The notes under the pieces were generated by a model, which was not told the DNA's origin, did no database searches, and was given only the letters and a program-made list of their open reading frames with translations. Shown here one piece after another: positions 43,985-57,600 of a stretch of DNA of 64,000 bases (the first letter of the stretch is position 1; each line of letters starts with the position of its first letter). The position numbers and the translations under genes are program-made. Where the stretch lies: the NCBI GenBank assembly GCA_030737835.1, contig CM060849.1, positions 868,001 through 932,000 of the forward strand, written 5' to 3'. The stretch comes from Acorus gramineus (Eukaryota; Streptophyta; Magnoliopsida; Acorales; Acoraceae).

Positions 43985-44816
43985 TTTTTTTCCCATTCCA
44001 TCTCTCCAAGTTTTTGCAGGTCTCTCCTCTCCCTCTTTTATGGTTCTAACAAGTTAAAATTAAACCGTCATACTTAGATTTGAATATCTTATCAACCGCA
44101 CATGTTTGGTTCTAGAGTAGGCCCACAATAAAGTAGGAATTGATGGGAATACTTTTAAAATAGATGTTTGAAAAGCTGAAATAAAATAGTCAATATTAAT
44201 TTGTATAAAGTAATTTTTTTTCCCATTTGATCTCTCCAACTTTTTGCAGGTCTCTGCTCTCCCTCTTTTATGGTTCTAACAAGTTAAAATTAAACCGTCA
44301 TACTTAGATTTGAATATCTTATCAACCGCACATGTTTGGTTCTAGAGTAGGCCCACAATAAAGTAGGAATTGATGGGAATACTTTTAAAATAGATGTTTG
44401 AAAAGCTGAAATAAAATAGTCAATATTAATTTGTATAAAGTAATTTTTTTCCCATTCCATCTCTCCAACTTTTTGCAGGTCTCTCCTCTCCCTCTTTTAT
44501 GGTTCTAACAAGTTAAAATTAAACCGTCATACTTAGATTTGAATATCTTATCAACCGCACATGTTTGGTTCTAGAGTAGGCCCACAATAAAGTAGGAATT
44601 GATGGGAATACTTTTAAAATAGATGTTTGAAAAGCTGAAATAAAATAGTCAATATTAATTTGTATAAAGTAATTTTTTTCCCATTCCATCTCTCCAACTT
44701 TTTGCAGGTCTCTCCTCTCCCTCTTTTATGGTTCTAACAAGTTAAAATTAAACCGTCATACTTAGATTTGAATATCTTATCAACCACACATGTTTGGTTC
44801 TAGAATAGGCCCACAA
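43985..44816. repeat. Tandem repeat, 229-230 bp unit, about 3.6 copies
   Basis: The word tttttgcagg followed by tctctcctctccctc recurs at 44011, 44241, 44470 and 44699. Units carry taaaccgtcatacttagattt and ggttctagagtaggcccac. Copies are almost identical, so the array is young. Each unit contains a pyrimidine-rich tract ending in gcag|gt, which looks like a splice acceptor. Confidence 0.93.
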
Positions 44817-45480
44817 GAATTTGCACTCTACCAGATAGTTTGGCAAATAGATAAGTGTTGAGATAAGAGGTAATTATGAAGATAAGTGGGTGAGAGAATA
44901 ACTTATCCCTGTTTGGTATAAAAAAATAATCTAGATAAATTACAGACAGTTGCCTTAGTTTTAAAATAAAAATGAGAATATTTTATTTTATTTAAAAATT
45001 AAGATATCATTTATCTTCAATTTTTTATATAATTTTAATAAATATAAATCTGAATAAAATGGACAAATTTTTTTTCTTTTAAAATGAGAAGAACTTATCC
45101 TCGATCCCAATGCGAAACTAGCCCTTTGGATCCTCACCAACCAGTGCATCTAGAATGAAAGATGTTTCTAATGTTCCTTTACATCTCACGCAAGCTCACC
45201 ACCAGCCACACATCAAATGGTCCCCATAAGGCCATACCCGTCCATCATAAATTCAAGGAAAGAGTGCACTGTGCACCTTCAATAAAATAATGATAAAAAA
45301 ATTCTAGAGGAGGGGATGTTGATTGTTGGGTGTTTGGAGAGGTCCGGAAATAAAAAAATCGAAATCCCAACGTAAAAATAAGTATAGTTAATAGTTATAG
45401 ACGCATGACTACCTGCTCACGTCACCCCCCCTACCACGACCTCTCCCCTGCCCCCGTTAACGTCTTCCCGAACAACCCAA

Positions 45481-45490
45481 ATATATAAAA
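45481..45490 (+). promoter_or_regulatory. Candidate TATA box of the CID-like gene
   Basis: atatataaaa lies about 200 bases before the start codon, following a C-rich, CpG-containing segment. No transcription start can be fixed from sequence alone. Confidence 0.35.
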
Positions 45491-45606
45491 ATGGACACCT
45501 TTTTAGCGAGACTCACTATGTAAAACCCTATAGAGTATCATTTTTTTCTTTCCATTTATAGTCATTAAAATCATCCAGAGAGCCTCTATTTCAGGCCTCT
45601 CTGGGT

Positions 45607-45650
45607 ATATATATATATAGAGAGTGTGTGTGTGTGTCTGTGTCTGTGTG
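45607..45650. repeat. Compound microsatellite (TA)n(GA)n(GT)n in the 5' leader
   Basis: tatatatatatata, then gagag, then gtgtgtgtgtctgtgtctgtgtg lie 38-81 bases before the start codon of the CID-like gene. Confidence 0.9.
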
Positions 45651-45687
45651 TTTTTTTTGTTTTTTGTTAATCTGTGTCGATTGATCA

Positions 45688-48600
45688 ATGGCTGTGACTG
45701 GTGAGGAGGACCACCAATTCGGGAACGAAAGGGAGATGCAGAACCTCGTCGATCTGCTCTCAAAATTGAACCCCTCGGCGGCTGAGTTCGTCCCGTCCTC
45801 CACACGTCATAGATCGAACAGCGGCGGCGGCGGCCTGTCCGCTGACGCACCTGAGTTTGTCAGCTCCGCCGCCATTTCCAAAGTCGGATCCAATGAGAAA
45901 AGTGAAAATTTTAATCGGAGGGTATAACCTTTTTTTTTTTTTTCTAATCCCGTGATTGGTTTGATTGATCCTTTTTTTCTTTTTTTTTTTTATCAATTTC
46001 GGATTGTTTAAAATTGTTTTCTGTTTTTTTTTTTTTTTTTTTATAATAAAAAAGGTTTTTGTTCTGTTGAGTAGTGTATGTTTTAATTTTTTTTTTATCT
46101 AGAAAATGCATTTTTATGTTTGTTGTTCTGTTTTGTTGATTCGTCTGCGTTTTGGGTGCTTGTAGAGAAAGAATAATTATGGTCAGGGGAAGAGGAGGAT
46201 GAATGGAAGATCTTTTAGGGCACAGAGGGAGGATAGCATTAGGCGAACTGTTTATGTTTCTGATATACATCAGATGGTAAGAAATGAGAATTCAATTTTG
46301 TTTCTGTTTTTTTGGTATGGTGTGTATTTTGGTAAAGTTAATTTTTATGTTGATTTTCTGAATTGATTGCCATAAAGAAGAGAGGAGAAATGCTTTGATT
46401 TTTTTTTTCAGTACAAACAATGAGCTTTTGTTATTAAATTTATTTGACTGGTGGTATGATATGGATTATATTAGGTCACTGAGGAGCAGCTTGCCAGACT
46501 TTTTATCAGCTGTGGACTAGTAAGTTGCAAGGTTTCCTAGGAACTATATTTTGGGAAGCTTGGCTATTGGTTGTCTCTTGGTGTTTACTTTCCATTGAGA
46601 AAAATTATTTTTTGTATTTTTTCTTGTCTTATAAATTATGTTTAGTATTTCCTTACATACGGTTTTTTATGATGTTCTAATATTTTTGAGTTAGGGTTCC
46701 TCTCCAAGTGCCTTTTACTATATGTTTACGATATGTTTAAAAATATAAGAAATATAAAAGTTAAAGTGGTAGTTTCATATGTGGCTTGATATTGCTCTAT
46801 GTCCTTTTGTGCAGGGCTTCCTATTAAAAAGATAGCACCTACCTTTTTTAATTAAGAAAAAAAGAGTGCTCTAGGAAACTATTTGGCGTTTTGATACCTT
46901 TTTTTTTTTTTCCCCTTGTTTTTGGATGGATAACAAGTTGATATAATTTTGGCATTTCCACGCAAGATTATCTTATAATGGAAATTATTTGATGTTTGTA
47001 ACTCCTACCTTTGGCATTCTTATTTTCTCTCATATTCTTTTTTTGATGAGATTCCTCATCTCCGTCCTTGTTTGAGCGACTTCATTTATTAATTCAATGA
47101 AACTCCTACCCTCTCCTCCAAAAAGGCATTATCTTATAGAAAAGGTTGTCATCTCTTTAATGTATGGCTTTATGATGTTCTAATATTGAAGAGGACAATT
47201 TTAGCATCGCCATACATAGCTTAAGGTTGCTCCAATATACTATTTTGGCCTTTGATACTTCTTTCTTTCTTTTTTTTTTTTATGTTTTTGGATGGATTAG
47301 CTGGATTGAATTGAAGGCCTTGTGGCTGTAAGCATTTTTTTGTCCAAACCATGGAACTGAATTCCCTTTTTATACTTTCATAAAGCATTACCAAGCAACA
47401 ATAATTCCATCCAACCATCCCACACCTAGACCAAAAGGAATATGCATATTCCTTGTGAGTTCAAGGTTTATAACTTCAAACATCTTTTAGTTATGTAGCC
47501 ACTTAAGCGAGATTCAGATGTTGTCACCACTATTGGTGCACTTCTGCACATCTACATAGTGGTTTGTACAACAAGATTACTATATTAGCTATATTTCAAT
47601 GTGGTAATATTTATTAATTGATATTTTCAGACATCTTTTTTCCTTGGTTTAGGAACTTTTTTGCAAATCAACATTTTCAATAAAACTTATTTCCCAAATG
47701 TAACAATTTTTGCAAATATTATACTTTTTAGCAAACCAATTTTTCCTCTCCCTCGTCTCCATTGTTTTGAGTATTTCATTTGATTCAATTTTAAACAAGG
47801 GAATCCCAAGTTTCATAAGAAAAATATTAGAATAGCATCTAGTTCTTTTATACCATCATTTGATACATGTTCGATGCTCTGGTTAGCTTTATGCAACTGA
47901 ATGATATACATAATGTTATTATCAAAATTGAATTGACTAAATGGTTCCAAAAGTCATTGATTGATTCGTTCTTTGATGTTTTCATAATTTCAAATATGTG
48001 CCCATTATGCCAAATTCCAAGTCGCTACCTTGATTTGACTAACGGGTCACAAGCGGACGTTCTTTATGAATTATAGTCATTCTTTTCATGCTAATAATTG
48101 GTTAAATTAGCAAATTTCCTAGGATGATTTCTAGTATTAAGCCTTCTCCATATTATGCAGTATGGATTTGATAATTAGGAATGATGAATGTTTCCTTCAA
48201 TGGGGATGTAATTGTACTATGAGCTATCTTCAATGTGCATATTCATCACTCATTTTTTTTCCATACCCATGCCTTTTATATGGAAGTCCTTGATCCATCA
48301 ATTTATTTGCCTGGTTTTCGAAAAACATGTGACTTAATCTAATATAATTGTTTTTGTGAGTCTTTATTTTAAGAAAAGACTTTCTTTTTAAGGCAACATG
48401 CATTCATGGACCCAGATCATTGTTAAGAATTCTACAAAGTTTTACCGGTGATGCATGTCTGATATGCGATGCATATGATGAGAACAATGCATAATTCTTT
48501 GTCAACCTTCATGCTGGGGTTGATACGCCATCCACCATTATGGATACTTTATGGTTCGAGAAGCGAATCATTAAAGATTTCCGTTGAGATGGTCTCCCAA

Positions 48601-51600
48601 TTTTGTGGAGCATCATCTCTCTTCTTCCCTTCTCTCTCTATTATTTGGTATGGAAATCCCTCGTCTCTTCTTTTGTACGGAGGCTTTTTTTAAATAAGAT
48701 TGCTCCTATAGTCCCATACCCTTTTCCAAAAAAAAAAAAAACAAAAACAAAGAAAGAACGAAAAGAAATTCTTACTGCTAGGGTGAAAAATCAGCAGAGT
48801 CACCAACATGTTCATGTGCTCAAGCAAGTTTTTCTATCTCATGCTTATAGTATCTTTGACAATGCTTGATACATTAAAAGTATATTGCAGTAATAATGAT
48901 GCCCTGATGGGCTCACTTCTGGCATTTCACACATGTATGTCCTTTTGTGTGCAGATTTCCTACATAGAAGAATGATGATTGCAGAATATGGGGCTATGTC
49001 CTTTTATGATTGATAATGTCATGGAAATTTCAAGTTTTATTTTAGACAATTATTAAACGTCATTGATGTTCAGTTTGGCAAAAAATAAGCAGTAGCATTT
49101 TCATCCATCTTCCTTTAATATGACTTCTCGAAATGTTAGGTTCTCCTTTTAGGCATGTTTATGATTGAATTTTTCCTTTCCCGAACAAGAAGTTAAGGGG
49201 ATCTCCATTCAAAAAGACAGAACAAAAGAAAAGAAAAGAAAAGAAACAAGCGTAGTAACAGTCTAAACCAATAATCAGCCCCTACAAATTTGTTTCAAAA
49301 TCAAATCCACCCATGAGATTCTTAGCCTATCCCATGACCAAAAAAACTTCACCCAGCCTCACAAGAACATATAATTACTTGCTTAAATATTTGCAATGTA
49401 AGCTGGCCTTTCTTTGAAGTTACATTCATTGTGCGATAGCCAAATAGACCAACATGGTGCATGTCGAACAAATGCAAGAAATTTTTCTTATTTATGATGT
49501 TCATCTTTTGGAAATTTTCTTCCTAAACGTCTTAATCAGCTTCAACATTTTTTAAAATGAACTCGTAAAGGGCTTTCCTCCTGTTTTTGGTTCCTGAAAG
49601 TTACATGAGAATTTCTGATCTCTCTTCAAATCTGGTCTGGGTAGCCTATTGGTATCTAATTTTTTCCATACTTGTTTAGCAAGGAGGAATGGTATTCCTG
49701 AACCTTTTTATTTGATGGAAATGGTAGACTCAATACCAAGATTCATGAAAAAAAATTGGGAAACAAGTCTAAAGCAATACAAAGCACAACAAAAAACAAA
49801 GAAAACTCCCCGCCCATTGGGTGGTAGTCGAGAGGACTATGTCCCTAGGACAGGTTATACCCCTTCACTCATTCCTTGATACATACCATTAATAAACTCC
49901 ACCCTAGACATGTTAGCAATACACCTCCCCCACTCTACAATAAATCTTTCCACCACATCCCAAATTTTCTCCACCATTGGCATGGCTCCTTTCAACACTA
50001 CTTGGTTGCGCGCAAGCCAAATCAACTGCGGGGATCAGTGATCGGAGAATTTTGGCCTTCTTGCTCCTGTTCTTTTTCGGTTTGAGACTCTTCCCCGCAC
50101 GCCACATTTACTCCAAATTTTCTGGGTTGCCATTGAAGTCGATGCCTTGCATAGGAGATCCCATAGTTCAAAAATGTGTGCGGACTGCATGTGCGGTCGG
50201 GTCTGCACACCGCATATGCGGCCGCATGTACTGTACATGCGGCCGCGCTTATGTGTAGGAAGGCGTTTGAACGGGGGTTCGAACGCCTTCCTATATTTTT
50301 TTTAAATAAAAAATATTTTTTTATACTCCAAATTTTTTGGGTTGCCATTGAAGTCGATGCCTTGCATAGGAGATCCCATAGTTCAAAAATGTGTGCGGAC
50401 TGCATGTGCGGTCGGGTCCGCACACCGCATATGCGGCCGCATGTATTGTACATGCGGCCGCGCTTATGTGTAGGAAGGCGTTTGATTGGGCTTTTAAGAT
50501 GGGTTCAGCCTGAAACCCTTCCCCTTCTTCTCTCTCACACTCCATTCAAACGGCAATCCCCCAAATCCTTCCAAACCCCCTTTTTTTCATCGATTCTCTC
50601 TTTCAAATCCTCCCAAATCATCCTAAATCACATCCAAATCCCTCCAAACACCATTTAAGGTATGCATTCAACTATTCTTCATCTCCCTTATCAATTGTTA
50701 TTTAATTTTTTTGTTTAATATTTGAATAAAAATGATGAATGATGTTTATTATTGTACATTCTTTTGTTTTGCAGCATCAATCCTTCCTTTTTTTATTTGT
50801 AAAACATTTCTCATCTCCCTAGTCCCAACCTCAAACCCTAGATCCCAAAATCACAATCATGCATGTCACCAAACTTCTTCTTGCCTTTGTTTTGATGATG
50901 GTTAATAAAAAATTGCCTAAACATGCTAGAGAAAATTTTACTTCGTCTGATGCTAATATTTTTTATGATCGTAAGGCGAAAAAGGTTTTTGACAAACTTT
51001 TTTCGAAACGCTCTTTGATCCTTGAGCGCGAAATTGTCATAGAAAAAATCAGGGATCTATCATCATATGAAAACATATGGACCATATTTGAATCCCGTGG
51101 TTGGATGGGCATTACCTCCCTTGGTAGTGTATCCTACTCTCATTATGTGCATTTGTTCTATGCCAACATTCATGACATACTTCCTAATGATCGCACTTTT
51201 AGAACTTATCTCAATGGCAAATATTTTACCATTTCCACCCAAACCATTGCCGAGCAACTTAGAGTTCCTCGTGTGCCTAATGCCATAGATTATAAGAAAT
51301 TATCTACACTGAAAACCACCATATCTGAAGAAATGTGTGACGAGACTAGAATATTACACCGTCATACAACAATATCAACTCAAACCCTTCTACCGTCTCC
51401 TCAATACCATTATTGCTCATAATATTGTTCCTTTGGGCCACAAGAGTGATGTTATTGAGAACCGAGCAAAACTTCTTTATATGATTGGAACCAACGCCCC
51501 GGTTGATCTTCCTAACATCATTTTTGATGTCATCACTGATGCATCCCTATCCCAATCATCCACAGACTCCCTTCCTTTCAGTGTGTTTATTGTTTATTAG

Positions 51601-54600
51601 TAACATGATCAAATCCCTTGGGAATGAAATCTCCTCAAATGAGCCCAAAGCATACTCTAAATCTCCAATCGATGACACTACTGTGAAGAGGAGTGAGGGG
51701 CAATTAAGGAAGAAATTGGGTGCCGGTGCATCGACATCCGCTGCGGCTGCTTCCACACAAGCTACCAATAAACAGGCGATGCAGTTCGGTGATGATGACA
51801 TGACAATGCCGGATCATGAAATGTCCACCGGCGAAATGTATTCTCTCTTGTGTGCACGATTGGATTCTTTGGACTCCAGCATTGACGTGCGGTTCAGTAA
51901 GATTGATAGCCGAATGGACATGTTTGAAGCTAACATGAACTCCCGCTTCGATCGTGTTGATGATGGAATAATTGAAGTTCGGCATCCTTTGGGTCTTGTC
52001 ATGCCGGGTTATAATTCGTTGATGACGGGAAGTTTGCCAACTTTCTCTGCTGCTCCAGATCAAGGTCAAGAAGAGCATCATGGCCCCGGACATTGAAAAC
52101 AAGTTGTTTTTTGGTTGTTGAACTTGCAACCTGTTATGAAATTTGTTTTGGTTGTTCGAATGGTTTTGTGTTGATAAACAAGTTGTTTTTTAGTTTTGGT
52201 TTTGTGTTGATAAACTTTATCAATGTAATTTGAATGGTTTATGGTTAAAGTAATTTGAATGGTTAATGTTATGGATGTTTTTGGTTCATTGGTTCATAGG
52301 GTATGCATTGGTTCATAGGGTTGTAAATGGTCACTGAATAGTGGAACTATTCAAAATTTTAAATTGACCGTTCGAATTCCGTTCGAACGGCATTCGAACG
52401 GTACCTTAGTGTTCGAAAAGGAGTTCGAACGGCATTCGAACGTTGTGGGATCGCTCGAATTCCATTCGAACGCCAATTCGAAGTTAGTGGGGGGTTTTGA
52501 CGTTCGAATACCATTCGAACGGCGTTCGAATGGTAACCTAGCGTTCGAATAAGGGTTCGATCGGCTTTTGAACGTTGTGGGATTGTTCGGTGCGGCGTTC
52601 GAACATCAATTCGAAGTCAGTGGGGGGTTTTGGCGTTTGAACACCGTTCGAATTGAATTTGCCCGGCCTCGTAGCGTGTGAAAAAGCGTTCGAACATCAT
52701 GGGTTCGTTCGATGTACCGTTCGAATCTTAATTCGAAGTCAGTGGGAGGTTTTGGCGTTCGAACACCGTTCAAACGGAATTCGCCCGGACTCGTAGCGTG
52801 CGAAAATACGTTCGAACGGCATTCGAACGTTGTGGGATTGCTCGAATGCCGTTTGAACGCCAATTCGAAGTCAGTGGGGGGTTTTGACGTTCGAATGCTG
52901 TTCGAACAGAGTTCTAACGGTAACCTAGCGTTTGAAAAAGTGTTCGAACGTCATGTGTTCGTTCGAAGCGACGTTCGGACCCCAATTCGAAGTCAGTGGG
53001 GGGGTTTTGGCGTTCGAACACCGTGCGAACGGACTTCGCCTGGCCTCGTAGCGTTCGAAAGAGCGTGTGAACGGAGTTCGAACGTCATGGGTTTGTTCAA
53101 TGCGCCGTTCGAACCCCAATTCGAAGTCAGTGGGGGGGTTTTGGCGTTCGAATACCGTTCGAATGGTGTTTGAACGACCTCGTAGAGTTCGAATAGGGGT
53201 TTGAACGTGATTCAAACGGGGTGGGCTTGTTCGGTGCGGCGTTCGAACCTCAATTCGAAGTCAGTGGGGGGTTTTTGTGTTCGAACACCGTTCGAATACT
53301 GTTCGAACGACCCCTTTCTGTGCGAATTTGCGTTCAAACGGCATTCAAACTTTAAGAAACCGTTCGAATACCGTTTGAACAGTGTTCGAACGATCCTTTT
53401 TCTGTGGGGTTTTTTGTGGGAAGTTGGAGACACCGGTATAGAAATGTTTGAACTTTGAATTCCTTTTGAAAAACAGAGATGTTTGAATTTTGAATTACAT
53501 ATAGGCATTAACAACTTTAAAAATCCTTTTTAAAAACAGAGATGTTTGAATTACATAATATTCTTTGAAAATTGAATTACATAATCCTAAGGCATCATTG
53601 ATAATAATAGCCTAGTAAAGAGGAGGCAAACTCTACATTTCCCTCTTGGACCCACTGGGGAATTTCTGCTTCATTCTCATTTGGATCGTCCTCATCGATG
53701 TAGACACCGGGCTGTTGTGCAGTTTCTCCGCCATGTTGTGGAACTTCTTCATCTTCATCTTCCACATTTTCATCCGCCACCGCTTCCTCGTGGATATCTC
53801 CGGTTGATCTTCTTCTTGTTGATCCACTCCCGCTTCCTCTTCGAACGTATGTTCTTGTTGGTGGTGAATCATCTGGATCATCATCACCAAACGCTTGTCT
53901 TTCGACATCATTCCATGTCAAGCATTCTCCCTCATCATCAAACACTCTTTCGTCTCCGGCATCCATGATTCACTCTTCATCATCTTCAAGTGTTGTACTG
54001 ATTGGATCATAGAATCCGGGCTTGTCATGCAATTTTGAGAACCGATCTCTCAGTTTTTGGTTGCACATGACGTACACCATATCATACAATCTCTTATGTT
54101 TTAGACAGTTCCTTTTCTTTGTGTGGAGCTGCTCAAAGGTACTCCAACATCGCTCGCATGCGGAAGCTGATGATGTGAGGCTTAGAATTTTCATTGCCAG
54201 CATCTTCAATTCCGGAACATCTACTCCAAAGTAGGACCACCATTCAGTTGGCTTGCTGGTAGAACGCTGTCTTCTCTCAATATCCCTCCCGAACACGCCT
54301 ACCGCATCCCGGTGCTGGTTTAGCTGAATGCTAATAAGATCTTGTGTGGCTTCATCTGGGACCATCTTCTCCAATACATCTAAGAATCCCCGGAAATGGA
54401 TGTTTTCCACTTCATTCCTGTCAACACCATAAAATAGGCCAGGATTAAGATAATAAGCAGTATGATAAAGGGAACTCCTCATTTGGTGTTCCCATCTCCT
54501 ATCAATGATAGAGATTACAGTCCTATAATCTCTTTCCCTATAGTTAAGATTCTCTTTAATCTTGGCCTTTGCATTTTCCATTGCATGCCAAACATATGGA

Positions 54601-57600
54601 AGTGAGGGTTTTTCATCCCCATCCACCATCCTCAAAACTTGAACTAATGGTGTTGTGCACTTCATTATTTGTTGCACACCCTTTCAAAAGTTATCCTCAA
54701 GGACGATCCTTACCACCTTCTTTGCCTCCCTGCCCCTTGCCCAATGTCTTTTCATTCCATTTGGAGGAAACGACTAATTGTCTCAAAGCTTGTCTATGAA
54801 AATAGAGGCTTTGTACACATAGGACGTGGGTGGCAAATTGAGTGACTCCCGCCCTTACAAGATTTCCTTTTAACTTCTCCCTCATGAGATGAAGAAGTTA
54901 GTTGTGAGTGTTTATACATGAATACACAAATCCTACGTGCCTTAGATATGGTGGACATGTGTTCTTTACATATTTCTTTAATCATCAAATTTATGCAATG
55001 GGCGGCACAAGGTATCCAAAAAAGGTGAGGCCACCTTTGTTGGCCCGCATAAATGAAAGAAGCGGCATTGTCCGTGACAACTTGGAAAACGTGCTCCGGA
55101 CCTACTTGTGCAATGACATTGATAAATTGATTGTACAAGTAAGTGGCTGTTTGTGAGTGTGATGAAGCATCAATAGATTTGATAAATAGTGTGCCAGTGG
55201 GACAATTAGCAAGAAAGTTAATGAATTTTCGACCATCCCGTGCAGTCCAACCATCAGCCATGATACTACACCCATATATTTTCCAACTCTCCCTATATTG
55301 TCGTTCCAATTCCCTTGTTGCATCTACTTCACTATCCAATAAAGGTCCGGCCAATTGGTATGGGGTGGGTGGTTTAAGACCTCGGCCAAAATCACCCATC
55401 TTCTTTATCATTTTCTTGAATGGGGCCGTAGCAGCAGCATTGAAAGCAATTCCAGCGTGATAGAAAAATTGTGCAATGCTACGATGGGTCTCATGCATCT
55501 CCTTTTTGGAAGTGGCTCTCTATGGATGATTGGGTTTGGGATGGATTCCTAGTACTAACTTCACTACCTCTAGAAAACATCCTATCAAGAGGTCCTCCAG
55601 AACGATCACGTACTCTTTTGTTGGGTTGGGATGGATCGGGGCGAGAACTAGGGCCGGGGTTTGATTCAAGGGCAACAACATCGTCATCTTCATCCTCTTC
55701 TTCAGTGTTTGGTCTTAAGTTGGGATCTTGGTACCTAGCAGTAACTCTAGAAGCCTTAGATTGGGAATCATAATATTCACGGATTTCTTTTTTGATTTCA
55801 GTGGTGGCATTCACTCATTGACGATCATTTGAATTTGGCATCCTAATCAAATGCATTCTAAACCGAGCTAGACCACCGGTGGCAACATAATTATTACACA
55901 AGATGCATTTAATCCTACTTTGGTCGTTTGCACTAGCATATTGGCCATACTTCCAACAAGGATCATTGGAAACGGGTCTAAGGGGAAATTTGGAAGGGGT
56001 AGATGCGGCTAATGACATCTTTAGCGTTGTGTAGTGAGTCTAGTGACTAATGAAATAAATAGACACAAGAGATTGAGATAAGAAGATACAAACAAATGAT
56101 GAACTCCTCAAGAGTCTCCTCCAAATGCCTACAAGATCCTTTTAAGCCTTCTTCAACAATCCCTACAATAAAAAACCAAATGAATCACACACTAGAATAA
56201 CAAGTTGAAGTGGAAAATTTGAAAGAACATCAAGAGTTTTTGAGAATTGAGAGTTTTGGAAAATTTGAGAGTTTAGAAAATTTGAAAGTTTTGAGAATTG
56301 AGAGTTTGGAGAGATGTAGTTGTTTTAGGTGCATTTGGGATTCAAATGGAACCTATTTTATAGTCGGAACCCTAAAAAAACACCCCCAAATTCATTTCCA
56401 ACGGCTAGTTGGCACCATGTGCGGCGCACTTGCCGCACATTGAAGGCATGTGCGTCGCACATGCCTTCCAAGTGCGCCCGGGGGCGCACATGGCGAAGTG
56501 CGGCCGCATGTACTGGTACGTGCGTCTGCACTTTAAACTATGCATAGCGCTCTCGCCACCGTGCACTCGCAAAAGAGATGGACAGTCCTCTTTCTTCTGA
56601 ACCTTGATGTAGGATTTTTGAAACTTATGTTAATGAATGTGACCTTCAGATATCATGGCTTTCAACTGATAATAATATAGTTTGGTGCCTTCCCAAGAGA
56701 CAAACTAGTTATTCATTTAATCCTTTAAGGTATATGGAAAAACATATTACTCATGTAGTTGAATTTTCTTTTAATCAGTGAAACTTGAAACAATATTTTT
56801 TTGAACAAAAGAGTGGAATGAAAACCTAATTTAATAAATTGGTGAATAAATAAATATAAATGAAAAGGAAAACAATTTTATCTCCCAAGGTTACAACCAA
56901 ATATGTATAATTTACCCATTTATTTATATAACCAACCCCATTTATTTGATGACAAATCTCCCCTCCCTTCCCAAAAGTAACACTTTGCCCTCAAAATATG
57001 ATTTCCACCCCCCCCCCCCCCCTCCATTAAATAGCCAGAGGTATATTCCCAATTGTTCTCCACATCATGCCAACTATATGATCTAATAATCAACAAGCAG
57101 TATCACCTGGATGAAGGTCAATTCTAAACTTTTCCAACTGACTTTCTTTTTAAGTCATGAAAGAATTCCCGCATCTCCCAAAAGGAAACATTTTTGATTC
57201 CTGACAATGCTCGAATAGGTCCTACACCTCCTGATTATGAACACGTTTGAACAAGCACAAATTCCACTGAACATTCCTATGCCGTGCACACACCTATCTA
57301 TTCTCCTTGAATTTTTTTTCCATTAGGTATGCTGACCATCTATAGACGTCCACATTAATTTTAGTCTTGACCATCGAACCATCTATATCGAGGATTGAAT
57401 TGCTTCTTGGGGAAACTTTCTATCAGCATCTTAATTTGATCTCATCTATAGATTTATAATCAACCTGATTTGTATGCCATATTTGTGGTGCCAATCCCCT
57501 ATTGATTATCAGTACTTCATGTGGTTGCTCTCTTAATAAACTTCTAACCAAGTCGAATTAGAATAAGTAGGCGAACAATGCAAACATTCTGTGTGACGTT

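Larger units (their letters stand above)
44817..45687. other. Region upstream of the CID-like gene
   Basis: An AT-rich stretch of about 300 bp (44817-45122) with gataagt/acttatc words may be a MITE remnant. After it comes sequence with C-rich tracts (45423-45460) that probably holds the promoter of the next gene. I see no coding region. Confidence 0.45.
50165..56537. mobile_element. hAT transposon of about 6.4 kb carrying two convergent ORFs
   Basis: The LINE frame HLFCECTVARAL on the right (- strand, 56590-56540) and WDLLCKAS on the left would be continuous without this segment, so it is one insertion. The ends are tagttcaaaaatgtg on the left and (reverse complement) tagtttaaagtgcag on the right. 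Both lead into gcggccgcatgta-type subterminal words. The pentamer catag is shared at both junctions; a perfect 8-bp TSD is not visible. Contents are a second-ORF pseudogene (+), a TTCGAA array, and a hAT transposase pseudogene (-). Confidence 0.78.

Noticed and set aside
47867..48076. A 69-codon frame as a small gene
   Set aside because: No similarity, no start context and AT-rich composition; chance open frames of this length are frequent here.
50022..50658. Open frames across the left hAT end (up to 160 codons)
   Set aside because: They read through the duplicated terminal repeats and LINE flank, and the same peptide recurs because the DNA is duplicated.
52364..53514. Open frames with repeating FERHSN-like peptides on both strands
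   Set aside because: They are translations of the TTCGAA DNA repeat. Both strands and several frames are open, which argues against coding.
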